DNA from: Candidatus Aalborgicola defluviihabitans
GTDB lineage: Bacteria; Pseudomonadota; Gammaproteobacteria; Burkholderiales; Burkholderiaceae_C
Length of the DNA stretch: 64,000 nt
Assembly (NCBI GenBank): GCA_016705575.1
Contig: JADIXX010000008.1
Span: 620,001-684,000, forward strand
Direction of reading: 5' to 3'
Position 1 is the stretch's first letter. Each line of letters begins with the position of its first letter. Shown one piece after another: positions 25,360 through 33,964 of the stretch. Made by a program: the position numbers and the translations under genes. Under the pieces are notes generated by a model. That model was not told where the DNA came from and did not search any database. It worked only from the letters and a program-made list of their open reading frames with translations.

Positions 25360-26019
25360 ATGTCCTACATTCTTGATGCATTGAAAAAGGCCGAAGCCGA
25401 ACGTGGGCGCGGCGGCGTGCCGGGTTTGCATGCGCGCCAGGTCACTGCGCCCCATGTTCCCGGCGCAGGTGGTAGACATGACCGCCTGTGGATCGCCCTG
25501 GTTGCATTCCTGGTGGTGGCTGGACTAGCGGCTTACCTGTGGACGGCTCAATCAGCACCATCCCCGGCTGTGACGCTGGCGACTGCACCTGTGGCCCAAC
25601 CCGTGCCGACATCTGCTCCGGTGACCGTGGCTGCACCACCCATCGCATCCGCACAAGCCACGCAACCGGCAATGCCCCCACCAAAACCCGTGGCTCGCAT
25701 AAAAGCATCGTCGCCGCTGCCCAACCGAGCTAGCGTTCCCGCAGTGGTCAGCACCGCCAAGGTGACACCCGCATCGAAACCCGCAGCCACATTGGTACCG
25801 CTATTGAGCGAACTGCCCGAAGACCTGCGCCGCCAGATTCCGGCGATCAAAATCACGGGTAGCGTGTATTCGGACAACCCGTCGCAGCGTCTGCTGCTGG
25901 TCAATGGCCTGGTGCTCAATCAGGGCGGCACCGTGGCAGCTGAGCTGACCGTGGTGGGCATCCAGCAAGGCCAATCAGAATTCAGCTTCAGGGGAACGCA
26001 TTTCAGGTTGGTGCACTAG
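25360..26019 (+). CDS. gspB: GspB-type type II secretion assembly protein
   Basis: A 219-residue partner of GspA. The N-terminus MSYILDALKKAEAERGRG is the cytoplasmic motif common to this family, followed by a single membrane segment (WIALVAFLVVAGLAAYLW) at about 44-62. A Pro/Ala-rich periplasmic linker leads to the C-terminal domain LPEDLRRQIPAIKITGSVYS with NPSQRLLLVNGLVLNQGG. It is translated just after gspA. Its last 17 bases overlap the convergent tsaC gene tail to tail. Confidence 0.88.
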   Translation: MSYILDALKKAEAERGRGGVPGLHARQVTAPHVPGAGGRHDRLWIALVAFLVVAGLAAYLWTAQSAPSPAVTLATAPVAQPVPTSAPVTVAAPPIASAQATQPAMPPPKPVARIKASSPLPNRASVPAVVSTAKVTPASKPAATLVPLLSELPEDLRRQIPAIKITGSVYSDNPSQRLLLVNGLVLNQGGTVAAELTVVGIQQGQSEFSFRGTHFRLVH

Positions 26020-27055
26020 CGCGCTGCAATCGGTCGCGCACGCCTTCCCAGTCCTGGGTGTCGGGCGGTGTCTCCACCCAGATCAGTTTGACGCCAGTGG
26101 CGTCCAACTCGCGCAGCACAGAGAACAACTCGTGTGCGGTCGGGGCTGCATACTGGGGCATGTTACGCAGCACGATGTTGCGTGGCACGTTCTTTAACAG
26201 GGTGCGGGCGTAGACGGCAATCGAAGGGCGCGCGACCGAGTCAATAGCGCCGTCCAGCATCTTGAGCGCAGTCTGTAACGCCTTGGCGTCCATCAGGCGC
26301 ACGGTGGCGTTGGGGGCGTAGTGGGATTCCAGAGTACCCGAAGCCTTTGGGGCCTCTAGCCCTCGTGTTTCCTGCTCCAATAGCTCTTCTTTTGATAGCA
26401 ATTTGCGGCCGCACGCCTGCTCCACCTGGGTACGGCTGATGGAGCCTGGCCGCAGCAACACGGGCGCGCCACGCGTGCAGTCGATGATGGTGGACTCAAT
26501 GCCCAGGTCACACGCACCACCGTCCAGAATCAGCAGGTCGGGGCCCAGCTCGCTGTCCACATGCAGAGCGGTGGTCGGGCTGACACGGCCAAACCGGTTG
26601 GCACTGGGCGCGGCCAGGCCCCACACCGGCGCCACGCCGGCTGGCGCGTCGTGCAGGGCGCGCAGCACGGCCTGTGCAGCCGGGTGCGAGGGGCAGCGCA
26701 GCCCCACCGAAGCCTGGCCACCCGCAGCGGCGGTGCCAACGCCTTCGCGGCGCGGCAGGATCAAGGTGAGCGGCCCCGGCCAAAAGGCCGACATGAGCTG
26801 CTGCGCAAAGGGTGGCACCTGCGCCGCAAAATGCGCCACGCCAGACATGCCGCCATCGTGGGCCGACACATGCACGATCAGCGGGTGGTCAGCCGGGCGG
26901 CCCTTGGCGGCAAAAATCTGCGCCACCGCCACATCGTTGCCGGCGTCTGCTGCCAGGCCATACACCGTTTCGGTGGGCAAACCTATTAGTCCACCCGCGC
27001 GCAGGGTGTCGGCACAGGTGGCTATCGAGGCAGGATCAGAGGCGCTGAGGATCAT
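26003..27055 (-). CDS. tsaC: L-threonylcarbamoyladenylate synthase (Sua5 type)
   Basis: Makes threonylcarbamoyl-AMP from threonine, bicarbonate and ATP, the first step of t6A37 tRNA modification. The YrdC domain spans about residues 5-205 (GLIGLPTETVYGLAADA, FAAKGRPADHPLIVH, PSANRFGRVSPT). A Sua5 C-terminal domain follows, which is why it is 350 residues long rather than about 190 (TsaC). Residues 219-235 (KLLSKEELLEQETRGLEA region) come from repeat copy 3 and lie in the linker just before PKASGTLESHYAPN, a conserved stretch. It follows purK on the same strand. Confidence 0.93.
   Translation of the reverse strand: MILSASDPASIATCADTLRAGGLIGLPTETVYGLAADAGNDVAVAQIFAAKGRPADHPLIVHVSAHDGGMSGVAHFAAQVPPFAQQLMSAFWPGPLTLILPRREGVGTAAAGGQASVGLRCPSHPAAQAVLRALHDAPAGVAPVWGLAAPSANRFGRVSPTTALHVDSELGPDLLILDGGACDLGIESTIIDCTRGAPVLLRPGSISRTQVEQACGRKLLSKEELLEQETRGLEAPKASGTLESHYAPNATVRLMDAKALQTALKMLDGAIDSVARPSIAVYARTLLKNVPRNIVLRNMPQYAAPTAHELFSVLRELDATGVKLIWVETPPDTQDWEGVRDRLQRASAPT
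26351..26400 (-). repeat. 50-bp dispersed element, copy 3 (inside tsaC)
   Basis: On the minus strand it begins TGCTATCAAAAGAAGAGC and ends CACGAGGGCTAGAGGCC, with 43 bases to GGGCT. It is read in frame as part of tsaC, in a different frame of the element from the uvrA copy. Confidence 0.92.
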
Positions 27056-27106
27056 GGCGGGCGAATGCGAAGGAACGGGCTAAGTTGACGTGCCGTGAGG
27101 TGCGGA

Positions 27107-28285
27107 TCAAAACGCCGCAATGCCCAGCAGGGCAGCGGCCTGCAAGGCCGTGGCGCGCACCTGCTCCACAGTTGCCCCGGTAACCGTCAGATGGCCCATC
27201 TTGCGGCCCTTGCTGGCCGTGGCCTTGCCGTACAGGTGCAAATGCGTGCCCGGCAGGGCCAGCACCTGCGCCCACGGCGGGGAGCCCCCGTCGGGCCAGA
27301 TGTCACCCAACAAATTGAGCATGATGCAGGGGCTGTGCTGGCGCGGTTGGGTCAGTGGCAAGCCGGCCAGGGTGCGTACCTGCAGGTCAAACTGCGACAC
27401 ATCGCAGGCGTCGATGCTGTAGTGGCCGCTGTTGTGCGGACGTGGCGCCATTTCGTTGACCACCAGGCCACCCAGCGTCTGCGCGGCGGGGCTGGCAGGG
27501 TCCAGTACAAAAAATTCCACGCACAACACACCGATGTAGTTCAATTCAATTGCTATGGATTTTGCAGCGGCTACTGCACGTTCCACGAGGGCTAGAGGCA
27601 GATTTTCTTCATAAACTTCGGTCACGGCAAGGATGCCGGCACGGTGCAGGTTGCGTTGCACTGGCAAGTTCACGCAGGTGCCATCTGCGCCACGCGCCAC
27701 GATGACCGAGCATTCCAATTGCAGCGGCAGCATCTTTTCCAGCACACAAGGCACGCGCTTCAAGTCGGCCCAAGCGGCAGCCAGTTCAGTGCGGTTGGCA
27801 ACGCGAACCTGGCCCTTGCCGTCGTAGCCCATGCGGGCGGTTTTCAATATTCCCGGGAAGAAGTCAGCCCCCACGCTCGAATCATCAGCCACAGCAGCCA
27901 GTTGTTCAGCCGTTTCAATCACCGCATAAGGCGCCACTGGCACGCCACAACCGGCGAAATGCGCTTTTTCCTCCGCACGGTCCTGGGCAATGGCCACCGC
28001 GCTGGCCGCTGGTGAGACGGTGCAGCTTTTGGCCAACGCTGCCAGGGCGGGCGCGGGCACGTTCTCAAATTCGGTAGTAACCGCTACACAGAGCTGGGCC
28101 AGTTGTTGCAGACCGGCGGGGTCGGTGTAGGCAGTCTGAATATGGTGGTGGCTCACGCGACCGGCTGGGCTCAACGGGTCCGGGTCCAGCACGGCTGTGA
28201 AATAGCCCATTTGCTGCGCAGCCTGCACAAACATGCGGCCCAACTGGCCGCCACCCATCACGCCAAGTGTGATCTCTGGGCTCAT
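27107..28285 (-). CDS. purK: N5-carboxyaminoimidazole ribonucleotide synthase
   Basis: ATP-dependent carboxylation of AIR to N5-CAIR in purine synthesis. A 392-residue ATP-grasp enzyme: LGVMGGGQLGRMFVQAAQQM is the N-terminal signature, KTARMGYDGKGQVRV the ATP-grasp loop, and NEMAPRPHNSGHYSIDAC the family motif. Residues 229-245 (PLALVERAVAAAKSIA) are encoded by repeat copy 4. They lie between the ATP-binding strands and GVLCVEFFVL. The ATG overlaps the purE stop as ATGA, so the two are translationally coupled. Confidence 0.96.
   Translation of the reverse strand: MSPEITLGVMGGGQLGRMFVQAAQQMGYFTAVLDPDPLSPAGRVSHHHIQTAYTDPAGLQQLAQLCVAVTTEFENVPAPALAALAKSCTVSPAASAVAIAQDRAEEKAHFAGCGVPVAPYAVIETAEQLAAVADDSSVGADFFPGILKTARMGYDGKGQVRVANRTELAAAWADLKRVPCVLEKMLPLQLECSVIVARGADGTCVNLPVQRNLHRAGILAVTEVYEENLPLALVERAVAAAKSIAIELNYIGVLCVEFFVLDPASPAAQTLGGLVVNEMAPRPHNSGHYSIDACDVSQFDLQVRTLAGLPLTQPRQHSPCIMLNLLGDIWPDGGSPPWAQVLALPGTHLHLYGKATASKGRKMGHLTVTGATVEQVRATALQAAALLGIAAF
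27552..27601 (+). repeat. 50-bp dispersed element, copy 4 (inside purK)
   Basis: Starts TGCTATGGATTTTGCAGC and ends CACGAGGGCTAGAGGC, with 43 bases to GGGCT. purK reads it from the other strand as LALV...SIAIE, the same frame used by the fmt copy and by the copy at 54467. Confidence 0.92.
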
Positions 28286-28776
28286 AAGGCGGGGGGGACG
28301 GTCATCCCACGGGCCACCTCGGTCTGGTGCGCGCGGTAGGCTTCGAGTTGCTTGCGCAGCGTGGGGTGGTCGCCGGCCAGCATGGCCACGGCAAACAGGG
28401 CCGCATTGGCAGCGCCAGCTGCGCCAATGGCAAAGGTCGCCACTGGTATGCCCTTGGGCATTTGCACAATACTGTGCAACGAATCCACGCCTGAGAGGTG
28501 CTTGCTGGCGACCGGCACGCCCAGAATCGGCACCGTGGTCTTGGCCGCCAACATGCCCGGCAGGTGGGCCGCGCCGCCGGCACCGGCGATGATGGCGCGC
28601 AGGCCGCGACCCACGGCGGCTTCGGCGTAGGCGAACATGTCGTCGGGCATGCGGTGGGCAGAAACCACCCGGGCCTCATGCGCGATACCAAACTGTTGGA
28701 GAATCTGGACTGCATGTTGCATGGTGTCCCAGTCGGAACTGGAACCCATGACGACGCCGATTTGAATGTTTGTCAT
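28282..28776 (-). CDS. purE: N5-carboxyaminoimidazole ribonucleotide mutase
   Basis: Converts N5-CAIR to CAIR, the step after PurK. The 164 residues contain the substrate phosphate site VVMGSSSDWDTM, the catalytic-loop SAHRMPDDMF with its essential His, and AGAGGAAHLPGM. It is the class I (bacterial) form, consistent with an adjacent purK. It is the first gene of a purE-purK-tsaC strand run, and its stop overlaps the purK start by four bases. Confidence 0.97.
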   Translation of the reverse strand: MTNIQIGVVMGSSSDWDTMQHAVQILQQFGIAHEARVVSAHRMPDDMFAYAEAAVGRGLRAIIAGAGGAAHLPGMLAAKTTVPILGVPVASKHLSGVDSLHSIVQMPKGIPVATFAIGAAGAANAALFAVAMLAGDHPTLRKQLEAYRAHQTEVARGMTVPPAL

Positions 28777-28895
28777 TCCCCGATTTTACTTTTTCAACTT
28801 GCGCTGTTTTGCCGATGGGCCTTCACCAGGTAAAAGCACCCCCTGAGAGCAGCGACCTCCGTCGCGGCACAGCGTAGTGGCACTACACTTGTCAC

Positions 28896-29852
28896 ATGAT
28901 TAACGTCACCATTGAAAACTTTGAATCCGAAGTTGTTGCCGCTTCCGCTTCCATTCCTGTGCTGGTCGATTTCTGGGCCCCCTGGTGCGGGCCCTGCAAG
29001 GTTATCGGACCGATCCTGGAGAAGGTGGAAACCGAATACGAAGGCCGCTTCAAGCTGGTCAAGATCGACTCCGACGAACAACAGGAACTGGCCCAGGCCT
29101 TTGGCATTCGCAGCATCCCCACCTGCGTGCTGATGGTCGGTGGAAAGCCGGTAGACGGCTTCATGGGCGCCAAGCTCGAGAGCGAGATCAAAGCCTTTTT
29201 GGACAAACATGTGCCCACAAGCGAGGTGCTGGAGGCCGAATCCGATGCCGAAGACGCCCAGGCCCTGCTCGCCGCTGGCGACCCACAGGCCGCGCTGCAC
29301 AAGCTGCACGAGTCGCTTTCCATCAACCCCGACAACGACGAAGCCCGCTACGACTACGTCAAGCTCCTGATTGAATGCAACATGCTGGACGATGCCGAGG
29401 CAGCGCTGGCAACCAAACTGACCGAGATTCCGCGCCAGCTGCGCTTTGAAGCTTTGGGCCAGTTTATAGACGCTATCAACTTTGTCACTACAGATGCACG
29501 CGGTACGTGGACTCCCGAACAATTTGATGCTCTGATAGCAGCCAACAAACGCGACTTTGACACCCGCCTGGCCAAGGCCCGTGTGCTGATGGTCGGCGGC
29601 GACTGGACCGCCTCCATGGACGAGCTGCTGGAAATCATCATGCGCGACAAGGCATGGAATGAGGCCGTGCCCCGCAAAACCTATGTCGCCATTCTGGAGC
29701 TGCTGACGCCGCCCAAGCCCAAGGTTGACATGCTGGCCAGCGGCAAGACGGCCGGTGGTATCGAAATTGCCGGCAAGACCGTGGGCGAAGTGGACCCACA
29801 GGCCCAACTGGTGGCCAGCTACCGGCGCAAACTGAGCATGGCGTTGAATTAG
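28896..29852 (+). CDS. cnoX: thioredoxin-TPR chaperedoxin (CnoX/YbbN)
   Basis: A 318-residue fusion of a thioredoxin domain (residues 1-108) and TPR-like helices to the end. The active site is WCGPC in LVDFWAPWCGPCKVIGP, so both Cys are present; E. coli YbbN lacks the second. Proteins of this family hold unfolded or oxidised clients for GroEL. The C-terminal half contains FDALIAANKRDFDTRLAKAR and LLEIIMRDKAWNEAVPRKT, both typical. A weak, possibly decayed copy of the dispersed element may underlie residues 192-206. Confidence 0.92.
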   Translation: MINVTIENFESEVVAASASIPVLVDFWAPWCGPCKVIGPILEKVETEYEGRFKLVKIDSDEQQELAQAFGIRSIPTCVLMVGGKPVDGFMGAKLESEIKAFLDKHVPTSEVLEAESDAEDAQALLAAGDPQAALHKLHESLSINPDNDEARYDYVKLLIECNMLDDAEAALATKLTEIPRQLRFEALGQFIDAINFVTTDARGTWTPEQFDALIAANKRDFDTRLAKARVLMVGGDWTASMDELLEIIMRDKAWNEAVPRKTYVAILELLTPPKPKVDMLASGKTAGGIEIAGKTVGEVDPQAQLVASYRRKLSMALN

Positions 29853-29893
29853 GCAGCGCAGGCGTGAAAGCAGCCAGGGCGTAAGATCGCCGT

Positions 29894-30301
29894 ATGCCAA
29901 CACCTGCAAAAAAAACGACCAAGCCTGCGGCGAAGACCAAAACAGCCACACCATCAACGACGGGCAAAAAGGCGCTGCCGTTTTTGCGCTTCTCCCACTC
30001 AGAGGCTCTGCGCACCAAGACGCTGGATGTCCTCACCACCCTGGAGCAGTCTGACGATCCCACCGCGCACCGGGACGCGCTGGCCAAGCTGGTGGTCGAG
30101 TTGAATGATGTCGGCATGAAGTTCTACTTCATGGAACCACTCAAGCTGGCAAAACCCGGTTTTCTGGTGGAGCAATCCGCAAACCTTGGAATGGCGGGCG
30201 CCATTCAAGTCATCGGGTCGGTTGTTCGTAAAATTATTGGTCGCATGGAAGCGCCACAGCTGTTGTCGGTTTGTGCATCGATTCGTCAATTGATGCGGTA
30301 A
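29894..30301 (+). CDS. conserved hypothetical protein
   Basis: 135 residues that I do not recognise as a named family. The first 30 are a Lys/Thr/Pro/Ala-rich tail (PAKKTTKPAAKTKTATPS) of low complexity, like the basic tails of nucleic acid-binding proteins. The rest looks folded and soluble (FSHSEALRTKTLDVLTTLEQ; VELNDVGMKFYFMEPLKLA). No membrane segment. It is 41 bases downstream of cnoX on the same strand and could be co-transcribed. Repeat copy 5 lies just past its stop. Confidence 0.75.
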   Translation: MPTPAKKTTKPAAKTKTATPSTTGKKALPFLRFSHSEALRTKTLDVLTTLEQSDDPTAHRDALAKLVVELNDVGMKFYFMEPLKLAKPGFLVEQSANLGMAGAIQVIGSVVRKIIGRMEAPQLLSVCASIRQLMR

Positions 30302-30312
30302 TACACGGTCTT

Positions 30313-30361
30313 TACTATTGATTTTATAGCGCCTCACGTATATTGCCCGAGGGCTAGAGGC
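30313..30361 (+). repeat. 50-bp dispersed element, copy 5 (intergenic)
   Basis: TACTATTGATTTTATAGCGC to CCCGAGGGCTAGAGGC, with 43 bases to GGGCT. It lies between two convergent genes (hypothetical and ackA) and is the only copy entirely outside coding sequence. No T run marks it as a terminator. Confidence 0.92.
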
Positions 30362-30376
30362 TTATTTGATGTGCAA

Positions 30377-31558
30377 TTATGCCGTCAACCGCGCCGCTTC
30401 TCGCGCCGCCACGCGGCCCTCGTCGGTCGGCACCACCCACACCTCCACCGCGCTGTCGGGGGTGTGCACAGCCATGATTCCCCTGGCGATGGCCGCCTGG
30501 TTCAGGGCCGGGTCGATCTGTACGCCCAGGTAGGCTAGGCTGGTGCAGACTTCGGAGCGCAGTACTGCGTCGTGCTCGCCAATGCCACCGCTGAAGGCCA
30601 GCACATCCAGCCCACCCATGCAGGCGGTCAAAGCGCCGCTCGCGCGCACCACGCGACGCGTGAACAGGGCAATGGCCTTGCGGGCCGCATCCGAGCCGTC
30701 GGCGCGCAAGCGGCGCATGTCTGCAGAAATGCCAGACACACCCAACAGGCCACTCTGCTGATACAGCATAGTCTGCAGACGCTGATGGTCCCAGCCCTGC
30801 TCCAACAGGTACAGCAGCACGCCGGGGTCCAGCGCGCCGGTGCGGGTTCCCATCATCAGGCCATCCAGCGCCGAGAAGCCCATGGTGGTGGAGCAGCTTT
30901 TGGCGTCCGTTGCGGCGCACAGGCTGGCGCCATTGCCCAGGTGGGCCATGACCACGCGGCCCCGGGCGCGCGGGCTGTGTTCCAGCAGGTTGTCCATGAT
31001 GAACTGGTAGGACAGTCCGTGAAATCCATAGCGGCGCACGCCCTGCTCGGACAGTGATTGCGGCAGCGCAAAGGCGTAATCCTCCTCGGCCAGCGTAGCG
31101 TGATAGGCCGTATCAAAGCAGGCGATCTGCGGCAACTCTGGAAACGCCAGCCGAAAGGCGCGCACACCCGCCAGATTGTGGGGTTGGTGCAGCGGCGCCA
31201 GCGAATTGAGCCTGGCCAGTTGCTCCAGAATCGCATCAGTCACGATCACACTGGCACGAAAGTTTTGGCCACCGTGCACGACGCGATGTGCAACGGCCTC
31301 TATCGCCGGCATGCCGGTTTCGCGGGTCAACAGGCTGCGCAAGGCCAGCAAGGCACGCTCAAAGGTGCTGCCGTTACCGTCTTGCAACAGCTGCTGATGC
31401 GACACACCGTTGAAAGTCCAGCCCATTTCGGGCGTTCCGTGGGGCTCCAGCCCCTGAATACTGCCCGACAGCACACTGGCCAGAATCTGGTCAGCGTGGC
31501 GCGGGTACAAAGAGAACTTGAGGCTTGACGAACCGGCGTTGACAGCAAGAATGGCCAT
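30377..31558 (-). CDS. ackA: acetate kinase
   Basis: Interconverts acetyl phosphate plus ADP with acetate plus ATP. The 393 residues show the ASKHA-fold N-terminus ILAVNAGSSSLKFSLY, VAHRVVHGG (substrate Arg), IACFDTAYHATL (catalytic Asp), and MAHLGNGASLCA with FSALDGLMMGTRTGALDPG. It starts 14 bases after the phosphotransacetylase fusion, so the two are an operon for acetyl-CoA/acetate conversion. Confidence 0.97.
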   Translation of the reverse strand: MAILAVNAGSSSLKFSLYPRHADQILASVLSGSIQGLEPHGTPEMGWTFNGVSHQQLLQDGNGSTFERALLALRSLLTRETGMPAIEAVAHRVVHGGQNFRASVIVTDAILEQLARLNSLAPLHQPHNLAGVRAFRLAFPELPQIACFDTAYHATLAEEDYAFALPQSLSEQGVRRYGFHGLSYQFIMDNLLEHSPRARGRVVMAHLGNGASLCAATDAKSCSTTMGFSALDGLMMGTRTGALDPGVLLYLLEQGWDHQRLQTMLYQQSGLLGVSGISADMRRLRADGSDAARKAIALFTRRVVRASGALTACMGGLDVLAFSGGIGEHDAVLRSEVCTSLAYLGVQIDPALNQAAIARGIMAVHTPDSAVEVWVVPTDEGRVAAREAARLTA

Positions 31559-31572
31559 GGATGCTTCCCGAC

Positions 31573-33009
31573 TCAGGATTGTTTGTCTTTCCAGGCCTCG
31601 CGCGAGCGGGTCCGCCGGGCATGGTGCGCCGCCAGCAGGGCCAGCAATGCCGAGGCCACGCGGCTGGCAGGACCGTCAGCGCGGCTGGTCAGGGCAATGG
31701 GTATCCGCGCCCCCAAAACCAGGCCCGAACCCGATGCACCGGCCAGGTATTCGAGCTGCTTGGCCAGCATGTTGCCGCTTTCCAGGTCGGGCACCGCCAG
31801 AATGTCGGCGTACCCAGCCACCGGCGAGTCAATCTGCTTGATTTGGGCCGCCTGGGCGGAGATGGCGTTGTCAAAAGCCAGCGGGCCGTCGAGCACGCCA
31901 CCGGTGATCTGACCGCGCTCGGCCATTTTGCACAGGGCTGCCGCATCCAGTGTGGACGGAATGCTGGGGTTAACGGTTTCGAGCGCCGACAGAATGGCAA
32001 CTTTGGGCTGGTGCACACCCATCACGCGGGCAAAGTCGATGGCATTTTGTATGATGTCCATCTTCTCGGCCAGAGTCGGCTTGATGTTCAGGGCCGCATC
32101 GGTGATGAGTAGCGGCTTGTTGTACAACGGCACGTCAAAACGGAATACGTGGGACATACGCCGCCCGGTGCGCAACTCGGGGCGCGCAAGCACGGCGTGA
32201 ATCAATTCGTCGGTGTGCAGGCTGCCCTTCATGATGACTTCAACCTCACCCGAGACGGCCATGTCGGCGGCCTTGTCCGCAGCAGCGTGACTATGAACCA
32301 CCGAGACGACCTCTACGCCCGTCAGGTCAATGCCGCCTTCCTTGGCCAGGTGGCGAATGCGCGCCTCGGGGCCAATCAGAACCGGAATGATGAGACCATA
32401 GCGGGCGGCATCCATGGCACCGCTGAGTGAGCCAATGTCGCAAGGGTGTACCACCGCGCAACGCACGGCTTCCAGGTCTTTGCCTTGTGCCAGCAGCGCC
32501 TTGAAGCGCGCTTCGGGATCGAACAACTGGATCTGTGGGCCGTTGTTGCGTGGCATACGCACCTTGTGCGTGGGCGCTATGACGAGGGCCGTGCCATACA
32601 GCACGCGCTCACCTTTTTGGTTGACCAGTTGGCACTCCAGCTCGACGGTCTTCTTCGCGTCATTTTTGCTGAGCACGGTGGCTGTCACGGCCAAGGTGTC
32701 GCCCACCCGCACCGGCTTGCTGAAATGCAGCGTCTGCTCCAGATAAATGGTGCCAGCACCCGGAAACTGCGTGCCCAGTAGAGCTGAGATCAGTGCGCCA
32801 CCCCACATGCCGTGCGCAATGATGCCGTGGAACAGGGTGTCATTGGCGTATTCCACATTCAGGTGTGCCGGATTGGTGTCGCCCGATACAGCGGCAAAGG
32901 CCTGAATATCCACCGCCGTGAGCGTTCGCAGCATGCGTGCGCTCTGGCCAACCTGCAACTCGTCGTATGTGACGTTTTCAAACGTTTCTTCGTTCGGATT
33001 CATGTTCAT
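31573..33009 (-). CDS. MaoC-like hydratase/phosphate acetyltransferase fusion
   Basis: A two-domain protein of 478 residues. Residues 1-150 are a MaoC hot-dog domain with the hydratase motif FAAVSGDTNPAHLNVEYAND. Residues 165 to the end are a phosphate acetyl/butyryltransferase (VIMKGSLHTDELIHAVL, FDVPLYNKPLLITDAALNI). It probably makes acyl phosphate from acyl-CoA for the adjacent kinase. The C4 specificity hinted at by the MaoC domain (butyryl or hydroxybutyryl) is inference. An ATG at 33024 would overlap the purC stop by one base; 33009 is chosen, with 33003 also possible. Confidence 0.9.
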   Translation of the reverse strand: MNMNPNEETFENVTYDELQVGQSARMLRTLTAVDIQAFAAVSGDTNPAHLNVEYANDTLFHGIIAHGMWGGALISALLGTQFPGAGTIYLEQTLHFSKPVRVGDTLAVTATVLSKNDAKKTVELECQLVNQKGERVLYGTALVIAPTHKVRMPRNNGPQIQLFDPEARFKALLAQGKDLEAVRCAVVHPCDIGSLSGAMDAARYGLIIPVLIGPEARIRHLAKEGGIDLTGVEVVSVVHSHAAADKAADMAVSGEVEVIMKGSLHTDELIHAVLARPELRTGRRMSHVFRFDVPLYNKPLLITDAALNIKPTLAEKMDIIQNAIDFARVMGVHQPKVAILSALETVNPSIPSTLDAAALCKMAERGQITGGVLDGPLAFDNAISAQAAQIKQIDSPVAGYADILAVPDLESGNMLAKQLEYLAGASGSGLVLGARIPIALTSRADGPASRVASALLALLAAHHARRTRSREAWKDKQS

Positions 33010-33023
33010 AGCGTGGTCCCACA

Positions 33024-33932
33024 TTAACTGGTCAGGCGCTGCAACGCCTCTTGGTACTTGGCAGCAGTTTTGGCAATCACCGCGTCGGGCACCCGCGGCG
33101 CAGGCGGCGTTTTACTCCAGGGTTTGCCGTCTACCAGGGCCTGCTCCAGCCAATCGCGCACAAACTGCTTGTCATAGCTGGGCGGGTTGCTGCCTTCCAC
33201 GTAGCTTTCCACCGGCCAGTAGCGGGAGGAATCGGGGGTGAGCACCTCGTCCATTAGGGTCAGGGTGCCGTCGGCGTCCAGGCCAAATTCAAACTTGGTG
33301 TCGGCAATGATGATGCCCTTGGAGAGTGCAAATTCGGCTGCAGTCTTGTAAATCTGGATGCTGATGTCGCGGATGCGGGTGGCCAGGTCCAGACCAATCA
33401 TCTCCACCGTTTTCTCAAAGGTGATGTTCTCATCGTGGTCGCCCGCCGCAGCCTTGGCCGCTGGCGTGTAAATGGGCTGGGGCAGCTTGGATGCGTTTTT
33501 AAGACCCGCAGGCAGCTTGACGCCGCACACCGCGCTGTTCTCCTGGTATTCCTTCCAGCCGCTACCTGCCAGGTAGCCGCGCACCACAGCTTCTATGGGA
33601 ATAGGCTTCAAACGCTTGACCAGCATGGAGCGGCCTTCCACCTGAGCCACTTCATTGGGCTGCACCGCGCCCTCAGGCGCGTCGCCAGTCAGGTGGATAG
33701 GGCACAGGTTCTGTCCCTTGGGGCCAAGCTTGTCGAACCAAAACAGGGCCATTTGGGTGAGCAGCTTGCCCTTGCCCGGAATGGGCTCGCCCATGATGAC
33801 GTCAAACGCGCTGAGGCGGTCGCTGGCGACCATGAGGATGCGGTCATCCCCCACGGCGTAGTTATCACGCACCTTGCCACGGGCAAGCAGCGGCAGGGAC
33901 GTCAGGGCGGAGGTGTGTACGGTAGAGGTCAT
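33024..33932 (-). CDS. purC: phosphoribosylaminoimidazole-succinocarboxamide synthase
   Basis: SAICAR synthetase of purine synthesis. The 302 residues are the longer form found in betaproteobacteria. Conserved parts are LPLLARGKVRDNYAVGDDRI, MVASDRLSAFDVIMGEPIPG, VEAVVRGYLAGSGWKEYQ-like text and ADTKFEFGLDADGTLTLMDE. The start is ATG 33932; the frame stays open to a TTG at 33962 but that region is the fba terminator. Its stop touches the next gene. Confidence 0.97.
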   Translation of the reverse strand: MTSTVHTSALTSLPLLARGKVRDNYAVGDDRILMVASDRLSAFDVIMGEPIPGKGKLLTQMALFWFDKLGPKGQNLCPIHLTGDAPEGAVQPNEVAQVEGRSMLVKRLKPIPIEAVVRGYLAGSGWKEYQENSAVCGVKLPAGLKNASKLPQPIYTPAAKAAAGDHDENITFEKTVEMIGLDLATRIRDISIQIYKTAAEFALSKGIIIADTKFEFGLDADGTLTLMDEVLTPDSSRYWPVESYVEGSNPPSYDKQFVRDWLEQALVDGKPWSKTPPAPRVPDAVIAKTAAKYQEALQRLTS

Positions 33933-33964
33933 GGTCGGAGCAAACGAAACGGGGTGCCACAATT

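Noticed and set aside
14705..26030. CTAGCGCGCTGC occurs at both the pyrF and gspB stop codons
   Set aside because: Only 12 bases are shared, each is explained by codon use at a stop, and no further similarity flanks them.
29471..29513. A ninth element copy within cnoX (CGCTATCAAC...ACGTGGACT)
   Set aside because: Only about 25 of 43 positions agree with the nearest copy (purK), and the GAGGGCT core is altered. The encoded peptide fits the surrounding protein. It may be a very old copy but cannot be separated from chance.
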